The notes under the pieces are model-generated. The model ran no database searches. It was not told the DNA's origin and saw only the letters and a program-made list of their open reading frames with translations. A program made the translations under genes and the position numbers. From the NCBI RefSeq assembly GCF_009697385.1, contig NZ_VUNL01000007.1, positions 1-64,000 of the forward strand: a stretch of 64,000 nt of DNA, given 5' to 3'. Origin of the DNA: Wylensekiella montiformis (GTDB lineage: Bacteria; Bacillota; Negativicutes; Selenomonadales; Selenomonadaceae). This document shows positions 43,648-52,300 of the stretch, in pieces (the first letter of the stretch is position 1; each line of letters starts with the position of its first letter).

Positions 43648-44029
43648 CCCGGGCGGTGGCCCGAAGGGCCGGAAGAGGTGTTCCGCGCAGGACGTTTCTT
43701 CCGCGAAAGGGATAACGAATACCAGCCCCTCATCCGGGTTCGCTGCGCTCACCCTTTTTGGGAGCAGGAGCCATCATGAAGGAGGGCCCCTCATCCGGGT
43801 TCGCTGCGCTCACCCACCTTCCCCCGAGGGGGAAGGCTACGCTTTGAGGATTACGCCTTCCCCCTGGTGCGCTTCGAGGATTACGCTCTCCCCTTGGTGC
43901 GCTTTGAGGATTACGCTCTCCCCTTGGTGCGCTTTGAGGATTACGCTCTCCCCTTGGTGCGCTTCGGGGATTATGCCTTCCCCCTCAGGGGGGAAGGTGC
44001 CGAACGAAGGGAGGCGGAAGAGGGGTGTG
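43648..44029. repeat. Repeat cluster: several GCCTTCCCC-element pieces in both orientations
   Basis: Pieces: a forward fragment with GGTGGCCCGAAGGGCCGGAA (43655-43674); an inverted fragment at 43726-43754 (CCCCTCATCCGGGTTCGCTG...); a fuller inverted copy from 43787 with CCTTCCCCC/GGGGGAAGG (43818-43836); and a forward copy at 43974-44000 (GCCTTCCCCCTCAGGGGG...). Nested in it is the 30-bp tandem array. No gene is seen in 43577-44112. Confidence 0.8.
43836..43985 (+). repeat. 30-bp tandem repeat, about five units
   Basis: Units start at 43866, 43896, 43926 and 43956 (GGTGCGCTTTGAGGATTACG + CTCTCCCCTT); the preceding diverged unit begins at about 43835. The two middle units are identical, the outer ones differ by a few bases. 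The unit seems to come from the tail of the dispersed element (compare TGCGCTTCGAGGATTACGCC at 42710-42729). It has no spacers. Being 30 bp, it leaves a frame open and would encode RFEDYALPLV decapeptides. Confidence 0.9.
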
Positions 44030-44112
44030 CCCCATACGCTGCTTTTTTTGTGGCATCGTGTTCTTTGCTATGCTATAATAGAAGGGAAAATCAGTGGAAA
44101 CGAGGGAGAATT

Positions 44113-44601
44113 ATGCCGAAAAAGAGCAGCGACGGCCGCGGCGTCGAGAGCAATGAAAAGGCGTTAAAATTTCAGGAATTTCTGATGGAGAACGAGATCA
44201 ACGTGTTCAGCACGGAGTCGGTGGAGGATGAATATTCTACCGTGATCTTCCGCTCCCGCATCGAGACGAAGGGGCAGATTCTGCCGATGGCGGTGCTGAT
44301 CGATACGAGCATTTTCACGATCATCCGCACGCAGATCATCACCGGAATCCCCGAGGAGAAGCGGGAGCATATCCGGGCGTATCTCAATGAACTCAACGCG
44401 CAGTACAAGGTATTCAAATATTATCTGCGCGACGACGGAGCGGTTTATCTGGACATCTGTCTGCCCTTCGTAGAGGAAACCTTTGACAGCAAGATGATTC
44501 AGCTCATGCTCAGCGTCCTCGTCCAGCACCTCGACGCGGTCTACGAGGACATCATGGCGCAGATCTGGGGCAAAGAGCCGGACGCGGGAAAAAAGATTTA
44601 A
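44113..44601 (+). CDS. YbjN-like domain protein
   Basis: 162 residues. ALKFQEFLMENEINVFSTES, TVIFRSRIETKGQILPMAVL, LNELNAQYKVFKYYLRDDGA and MLSVLVQHLDAVYEDIMAQI resemble the YbjN/secretion-chaperone-like fold (alternating strands then two helices). Function unknown. ATG at 44113 has GAGGGA about six bases upstream. The same frame is open upstream through the 30-bp repeats to 43867, adding 82 codons, but this has no RBS and I do not believe it is translated. The stop overlaps the flagellin sigma-28 promoter. Confidence 0.6.
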   Translation: MPKKSSDGRGVESNEKALKFQEFLMENEINVFSTESVEDEYSTVIFRSRIETKGQILPMAVLIDTSIFTIIRTQIITGIPEEKREHIRAYLNELNAQYKVFKYYLRDDGAVYLDICLPFVEETFDSKMIQLMLSVLVQHLDAVYEDIMAQIWGKEPDAGKKI

Positions 44602-44624
44602 GAAAAAATCGTTTTATACGATAT
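44599..44624 (+). promoter_or_regulatory. Sigma-28 (FliA/SigD) promoter of the flagellin gene
   Basis: TAAG (44599-44602), 15 bp, ACGATAT (44618-44624), close to the Firmicutes SigD consensus TAAA-N15-CCGATAT. Gives a leader of about 115 bases before the flagellin ATG. FlgM, the antagonist of this sigma factor, is encoded at 56628. Confidence 0.8.
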
Positions 44625-44636
44625 AGAGATATGAAG

Positions 44637-44738
44637 GCGCTGTCAGACAGAAGGACAGCGCAAAACGGACGGATATGGACAAAGAGAGCGGCAGGCAGGA
44701 GCATGCCGCCGGTCTGATCGATAGAAAAACAGGGAGGT
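44637..44738 (+). promoter_or_regulatory. Candidate CsrA-binding sites in the flagellin leader
   Basis: GCGCTGTC (44637-44644) pairs with GACAGCGC (44654-44661), leaving AAGGA at the loop edge. A second site, ACAGGGAGGT (44729-44738), closely follows the CsrA consensus (A-C-A-R-GGA) and covers the Shine-Dalgarno GGAGG. The pair resembles the two-site hag leader of Bacillus. Binding is inferred. Confidence 0.55.
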
Positions 44739-44747
44739 TGGCCGTTC

Positions 44748-46061
44748 ATGGCTATGATCGTAAAAAACAACATGGCAGCGAAGAAAGCGCTGAACCAGCT
44801 TGATAAAAATGACAAAGCGATGGCGAAGAGCCTGAAAAAGGTCGCTTCCGGAATGAAAATCAACAGCGCGGCGGACGATGCGTCCGGCTTTTCGATTTCC
44901 GAAAAGATGCGCGTGCAGATTCAGGGCCTCGAGCAGGACGTAGACAATACGCAGACCGGCAGCAGCATGCTCAAGGTTGCCGAGGGCGGCCTGCAGAGCT
45001 CGGCAGACATCCTCAAGACACTCAAGGAAAAGGTCATCAATGCGGCCAACGATACGAATACCGATGCTGACCGCAGAACCATCCAGAAGGAACTCGATCA
45101 GGCCATCGACCAGCTCGATGAAAACGCCAATGTTTCCTATAATGGAAAGGTTATGCTGGACGGGTCACATAACAACGAAGTCTTGTCGCCGGGGACAAAG
45201 ACGGTGCTTTCCAATGAAAGCCTGTCCAACGATATATCTTCGACGATGGAATTAACGGAGTTAAAAGATTCGACGGGACGGGATTTGGGGATTTTTGCCG
45301 ATAGCAAAATCGAGATTTCGTATGTTACTAAAGGGAAGACCCATGTATCTGTTCTGGATCCTGTTGAAGATACTATATTGGGGAAATTATTTTCTAGTAT
45401 ATCTAATCGCGGAGACGTAATCATGGATTTCTCTGCGAGTACAGTTGTAGGGCAGGATAGAGTGGGACAGGATGTTCATACTACTAGCGGTGAGAAGGCA
45501 TTGCTCTTTTCTGCAAGAAATCCAGGAGTCGATGGACAGATTTCCGGCTTAACCTTTAATGTGATCAATCGGGACGGCACGACCAATCGCACGGCAAATT
45601 CCATTTTGAACGATTTTCGTGAGGCCATTCGGGCAGAAAATCCCTCGCCGGACAATGCGCTGGTCTTTCAGGTCGGAACGCAGTCCAATCAGGCTGTAAA
45701 AATCGGCTTTTCCGATATGCGGGCTGTAGCATTGGGACTCAAGACCTCGGACGGAACGACATTGGACGTTACGACGCAGAAGAAAGCCAATGCGGCGATC
45801 AGCGTCGTTGATCTGGCCCTGCAGAAGGTGCTGGATCAGCAGACGACGGTCGGCTCGATGCAGAGCCGGCTGGAATACACGGCGTCGAATCTGACCACGG
45901 CGGGCGAGAATACGCAGTCGTCGGAGTCGGTGATCCGCGACGCCAATATGGCCAAGGAAATGACCGAGTACACGAAGAACAACGTCCTGACTCAGGCCGC
46001 GCAGTCGATGCTGGCTCAGGCCAACCAGAACAGCAGTCAGGTGCTGCAGCTGCTGCAGTGA
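44748..46061 (+). CDS. fliC: Flagellin
   Basis: 437 residues. N-terminal D0/D1 part: IVKNNMAAKKALNQLDKNDK, SGMKINSAADDASGFSISEK, LKVAEGGLQSSADILKTLKE. C-terminal part: TLDVTTQKKANAAISVVDLA, NLTTAGENTQSSESVIRDAN, MAKEMTEYTKNNVLTQAAQS and the final VLQLLQ. The variable centre (about residues 160-265, 45230-45540) is more A+T-rich than the ends and has few common codons, so it may have been exchanged. Sigma-28 promoter and possible CsrA sites upstream. Serine and threonine in the centre could be targets of the GT41 enzyme (inference). Confidence 0.96.
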   Translation: MAMIVKNNMAAKKALNQLDKNDKAMAKSLKKVASGMKINSAADDASGFSISEKMRVQIQGLEQDVDNTQTGSSMLKVAEGGLQSSADILKTLKEKVINAANDTNTDADRRTIQKELDQAIDQLDENANVSYNGKVMLDGSHNNEVLSPGTKTVLSNESLSNDISSTMELTELKDSTGRDLGIFADSKIEISYVTKGKTHVSVLDPVEDTILGKLFSSISNRGDVIMDFSASTVVGQDRVGQDVHTTSGEKALLFSARNPGVDGQISGLTFNVINRDGTTNRTANSILNDFREAIRAENPSPDNALVFQVGTQSNQAVKIGFSDMRAVALGLKTSDGTTLDVTTQKKANAAISVVDLALQKVLDQQTTVGSMQSRLEYTASNLTTAGENTQSSESVIRDANMAKEMTEYTKNNVLTQAAQSMLAQANQNSSQVLQLLQ

Positions 46062-46076
46062 TTCGAATACAAAGCC

Positions 46077-46197
46077 TTCCCCCGTGGGGGGAAGGTGCCC
46101 CGCAGGGGCGGATGAGGCCGAGGAGGAACGGTATCCTGCCTCAGCGGCCTCATCCGCCGCGGTTCGCACCTTCCTGTTTCATAGGGCGGAGGGCTTT
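46077..46197. repeat. Large imperfect inverted repeat after fliC (two GCCTTCCCC elements head to head)
   Basis: Forward element: GCCTTCCCCC...GGGGGGAAGGTG, then GCCCCGCAGGGGC hairpin and GGATGAGGCCG (46077-46120). Inverted element: CGGCCTCATCCGCCGCGGTT to GCACCTTCC (46145-46175), ending in GGAGGGCTTTTTC (to 46200). The long fold-back plus the T-run probably ends fliC transcription. Confidence 0.8.
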
Positions 46198-46304
46198 TTC
46201 TTATTCCAGATCGTTATTTTCATGATATGGATTTGAGGCAAATCCGTATCACGGCGCGGCGTTCCGTTCGGCGGAACGCGGCATGGTGTCACCGAGGGAG
46301 CGGA

Positions 46305-49300
46305 ATGACAATGATGAGACGAGATAACAACAAGGAACGTTTGGCGATACAGATCGGCATCACCTTGACCGCCGGCATGTTCAGCATCGTGCCGACGGCG
46401 TTTGGCGCGCCGACCGGCGGTCAGGTGGTGGCTGGCGGCGCGAATATCGATAAGCCGCTGAATATTACGAGTACGACGAAGAATAACGTGATCACATGGC
46501 AGGACTTCTCGGTCGGGAAGAATGAGACGGTCCAGTTCGACGGCGGGGCCAAGACGAATAACTATCTCAATATCGTAACCGGAGCCAATACGTCCAATAT
46601 TCAGGGGAAGATTCAGGGCGGCAAGGACGTCTATCTGGTCAATCCGAACGGCATCATCATCGGCAAGGATGCCGTGGTCGATGTGGGGAATTTCTATGCC
46701 TCGACGCGCTATGTCAGCGAAGAGGTCGCCAAACAGGCGGCGGGCAGTCAGAATCTGGCGGCTGTGCTCGGCGATCCGAGTAAGAGTATGGCCACGGATG
46801 TGGTCAATCTCGGCACGGTACAGGCCGATCAGGTGGTCGTCGAGGGGCAGAATATCCGCTTCCTTGATTCGTCGAAGGTGAAGAACGCAGGGGGAACTGC
46901 GCCCTCTTCGTCGGTCACGCTGCGCGCCAACGGCTATATCCATGTTGGAAATAAAACGGGCAGCGATGCGGGCTATACGGGAAAGACGCTTTCGGGCACG
47001 GAAAATAAGCCGGTTTATTATCGGCTGATTGACAGCATGAGTAAGGTGACGTCCTCCGGAAACTATATGCTGACGCAGAATCTGACCGATGGCTCTAGCT
47101 TTAATGGCACGTTTTCCGGTAAGTTCGACGGTATGGGGTATACTGTTTCGGGGATTACGAATGATTACGGCCTTTTCCGCAGCCTGAATAATGCCCGTAT
47201 CGATAATGTAGGTGTAGTAAACTCGACCATAACGACATCAGCGAAAACTGCTATAGGTGCGATTGCTTCGACGGCTGGAAATTCGGAGTTAAATGGTGTA
47301 TATAGCAGTGGAAATGTGATTTTTGGAGGAAAAAGTCTTCTTACTGGAGGCTTAATCGGTCAGGCAGATAAAGTAAAGATTAAGTACAGCTTCAGCAATA
47401 ATAAGGGGAAAGACGGCGGGGCCTTTAAAGGAGGAGCTTTAATCGGTCAGGTCAATAGTGGCACGGCAGATGAAAATGTTGTATCGCATTGCTATAATAT
47501 TGGAACGTTGACCGATGAAAGTGGATTAATCTACTTGGCATTAGCGGACAATCAGGCCAAAATAAAAATTGAGGATAGCTATACTTCTTCTGGTCAAGTT
47601 GGTGATGGCGAGGGCATAACAACCAATAACGTTGTTATTTTGAACGCTACCCTTACGGGAAAACATTTGTCGGATTTTTCGTCATGGGGCAATGATATTT
47701 CCAATACCGGCGGTGTCAAGATTGATGCCGACGGCAATGTGACGCGGCCGACGTGGCGCATTTATGAAGGGCAGTCGACACCGGTGCTGACGTCTATGCT
47801 CAAGGGCGTGGCGACGGTAGACTACGACTATACGCACGGAACAGAATCCGGCAGCAATGATGGGAAAGATCTTTCTGTTGTCTATAATGCCAAAGATGTG
47901 GTGTTGGATCATGTCGCGATCGGCAGCAATGTGGACATCAGTACAGTGGAAAAAGGCGTCAAGCTGCATAATGCCAATACGGACAGCGATACAAGCGTTG
48001 GCGTTGCTTACTACTATGACGGGCAGGATGGTTTTGATCTCGTGGGCGGCAATGTCGCCATCCGCCAGCGTCAGGTCAATGTCACGAATACTTTTACGGA
48101 CAAGACGATGTCCAAGCAGTATGACGGCACGACGAAGGTAACGAAAGAGGCGGTTGCTTCGCTGTTTGCCGGCTCATCCTCCGACGGCCTTATCCCGGGG
48201 GATAATACCGCTTCGCTGGATACGACCGGCCTTACGGCGTCCTATGATAAGAAAGACGTTGGCGCAGGACGTATCGTGAGGATCAAGGGCGGGCTTTCGC
48301 TGAATGCGCCGAAGCAGGCCGATACCGGCTATGCCAACTACAAGCTTTCCCAGACGTCTTTGACAATCGGTTCGGACACAAACCCGGCAACGGTCAAGGG
48401 TATCATCACCCAGCGCGATCTCCATGTCGGCTTGAAGGATTCGAATGGCGTCAACAAGGAATACGACGGCAATGCAGCGATCAAGGACGCGATGAACGCC
48501 GATTTGTTCCAGCTGACCGAATCCGATCTGGTCACAGACGGGACGACCGGTAAGCAGGAGAAGGTTTCGCTCGGTCTTACGGGAAATGCAGCGGGGACGT
48601 ATGTGGACCGCTCATCCGCGGGGGATCAGGAGAATAAAAATGCCGGCAAACATTCCGTCCGGTATACCGGCCTGACTTTATCCGGAGACGATGCGGCCAA
48701 TTACCGGCTTGTCGATGCAGACGGGAATCCCATCTATGCACTGGCCGTTGCGGGACTGACCGGCGGGATCAATACTACCTCAGGCGGCACGATGTATACG
48801 GCGGGCAAGATTACACCCAAAGAGCTTGCGTCCACGGGGTTTTCCTGGTATCTCGATGGTCAGAAGCAGGAGGCGAAGCGCGAGTACAGCGCTTCTTCCA
48901 GCTACACGGAGCCGACGGGGCATATCGTCCGATCGGACAATATGGCGCAGGATTCCCTGACCTTTACGGCGGATTCGGCGGCCTTTATCAAGGCTTCCGA
49001 TGGCTCGACGAAAGAGAAGACCGCCAACGTGGCTGACGCGAAGGGCGTGCTTTATACCGTCAGCATTTCGGGCAGTGATGCGTCCAATTATCAGATTGGC
49101 GGCCAGACGCTGGCGGACGGCGGGACTGTGGACGTCATCGGTGAGGGCGCGATTACGCCGCGCACCGTATGGCTGAAAGCGACGGACAAGGTGCTTTCGA
49201 AGGACTATGATGGCACGGATACGGCCTTGGTAAACGGCAAGGATACGTTCTCGCTGTCAGACGGATATGTATCGTACGCCAAAGACGCGGCACATCAGCT

Positions 49301-52300
49301 GATCGACGGCGACAACAATCAGATCGTTCTGAGCGGGAAGTATCTGGCGACGAACGGCGAAGGGGCGCAGGAGGTCAACAATTTAAGCGGCGCATTGCAG
49401 AACAAGAAGGTTTCGTATACCGCTAAAGTGACGGATGCGTCGGGCGCCGATTCGGCCAACTATACCTTGGTATGGGCGGTGAATCCTTCGACTGAGGGGA
49501 CGAAGATCACGTTTGAGAGCGCGAACGGCCTCATTACGCCGCGCGCCCTCAAAGGGATTGCCTTTGGCGATGTGTCCAAGACGTATGACGCGTCGGACGC
49601 GGTCAAGGGGGAGCAGATCACGGATCGGATCACGGTCGCGGGCCTTGACGGCCTTGCCGCGGGGGATGATGTCGGAGAGGTCGTAAATGCCGCGGCGCTG
49701 AAAGGGCGCTACGGGCTTCGCAATGGCGCGGACTTTTCCTACAGCGCTGACGTATGCCGCGACACATCGAATCAGGTCGCGAAGAAGGATGTGGAATATA
49801 CCGGTGTCCGCTCGGCCTTTACCGGGGCAAAGGCGCATAACTATACATTTGACGGCGCGGATAAGCAGTACGGCAAAGGCACCATCAATCCGCTGCTCAT
49901 CGACCGTGCCGATCAGCTGACGCTCGACCGGAAGACGGGTACTTTGATCACGAAGGTTTACGATGGGAACAGCCATGTCGCTCATGATACGGTGACGGCG
50001 GACTCGTACGTGGACAAGCTCTATGCCACGGTCGGGGCGACGAAGGTGTATTTTGATTATCGGGTGGATTCCGCCGACTATGCGACGAAGAACAGCAAAG
50101 GACAGGCGGCGCAGGATGTCACCTATAAGCTGAATCTTGACCGCGGAAACGGCAACTATGAGATCGCCGATTCGGCGCTGACGGACGGAAAGCTCGTCAA
50201 GACGTTCGACTCTGCCGGCGTGATCACGCCGCGGACGCTGACGGCATCGCTCCGGTCGGACAACCTGACCAAGACATATGATGCGACAACCGATGTGACG
50301 GATGCGGTCGGAACGGTGCTGACGGGCGATCAGCTCGTCACGCTGACTGGACTCGTCGCGGGCGACGGCACGAAAAATGCCAGTACGGCGGCCTATGTAT
50401 CAAAGGACGCCGGCTCGGGCGATCAGCTCGTCCGCTATACGCTGCAGATTGCCGGCGACGGCACGGCGGATTTTGATCCGACGAACTATGTCTTTTCGGA
50501 GAATCCGGTCTATGGCGGCGGCACGATCAAAAAGCGGGATATTACCATTGCATTTGACCCGCTGAAAAAGATTTACGATGGCGATGAGCTGGTACAGCAG
50601 GATGATAAGAGTGCAGACGGCCCGTCCGTAATCCAGGCGGCCATCGGCGACGGCACCGCGGGCAATCAGGTGCTGAGGCGGGACGGCATCAGCACGGCGC
50701 TGGATTCTTCGCCCTTTTATGGCGTCAGCGAGTACGGCAGACGGGACGGCGATGCGTTTCAGGCAGATGCCAATGTGAAAACGGTCAATGCGGTCCGCTA
50801 TACGGGCGTATCGTCCGCGCTGAAAAACCGCTTCGGCGATCTGGCGAAAAACTATAATCTCGACGCGGTCAGCGATACGCAGTACGGCAAAGGCACGATT
50901 ACGCCTCTGTCCATCAAGGCGGATCAGTTTAAGTTTACCGTGGACAGCGTCACGAAGGAATACGATAACGGCTACGATGCTTCCAAGGCGGATGCGGTCA
51001 TTCATCATTATGTGGATATGTCCGCTGCCGGCTTGCCGAATCTTGATTACGCCTATAAGATCACGTCCGCGTCCTATGCGCAAAGCACGGGCAAGGATGC
51101 GGGCAAGGGCAAGCAGGTAACGTACAAGGTAGAAGTCAAGCCGGAGGCGCTGGCCAATTTCAAAATTGACGGGACGGTGCCGGAGCTGACGTCGACCACG
51201 ACAAACGGCGAGATCACCAGACGGACGGTCTATGCCGCCGCCGTCAGCCCGGAATGGGTCAAGACGTATGACGGGACGACGGAGCTGCGCACGGGCAATC
51301 CTTCCTGGTCAGGCGATACGGCGACGGGGACGAAGAAGACGGGAGACGGCGTTATCCAGCTCACCGGCCGCGACGGAGGGGACTGGATGGCGAAGGACGA
51401 CGGTGCCCAAAATATCAGCACCGGACAGTATCGCGACGCGAATGCCGGTACAGGCAAAACGGTGGACTATACCGTTGCGATCGATGCTGCGCATGCCAAG
51501 AACTATGCCATTTACAATCTGGCCGATAAGGACAAGGCGGACCGGCGGGAAATCGGCTCGCTTTCGACGGCGAACAACACCATCAACAAGTATGGGCTGG
51601 CGCTTTCCTTTAATCCGGTCAACCGCGATTATGACGGGACGACAAACATCGATCATGGTCTGGTTCATCCGCATCTGGCCCCTGCATGGGGGACGGATTC
51701 CGTTTCGCTGGACAATGGCTATACGGCGAATTATATCGATCCGAATGTCAAAACCGTCAATGCGTCCGCTTCATCGTCTGTCATTTATGATGGTCTGAAG
51801 CTCACGGGCGGCGATGCGGACAACTATATGCTGGTCGATACCAAAGGGGCGGCGCTTGCCGTCAGCGCCGGCGACAGCACGGCGCGGACGATGACCGGGG
51901 CCGGAACGATGAACAAGTTTAAGCTGACGGGCGACAATGTCACGTTCAGCTTCGGGAAAGTCGGCAAGGTATACGATGCGACGACGACGGTAAGCTATAA
52001 CGGCGATACGAGCAGCGAGGCGCTGCGCGGTTTCCTCAACGATCACTACGTCACGCTCAACGGGACGAATAAGCAGGATATCGTCGTCGACATGAAGTCG
52101 GCGGAGTACGATACGCGCGATCACGGCGAGAATAAGACCGTCACGTTCATGATGTATCTGAACGGCGATAACTATGATTACAGCGATCTGGAAGCACACG
52201 GCGTCGTCGATCGCGAGGGCAACTTTAAGGCGCAGACAACGACGGGCTCGATCGCCCGCCGCAAGGTCTACGCGTCGCTGACAGACGATCCCGCGGATGC

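Noticed and set aside
43836-43985. CRISPR array
   Set aside because: The 30-bp units are directly joined with no spacers and no cas genes are near; it is a simple tandem repeat.
43867-44112. N-terminal extension of the ybjN-like gene through the tandem repeat
   Set aside because: The frame is open, but there is no RBS at its start, its sequence is repeat-derived, and ATG 44113 has a good RBS.
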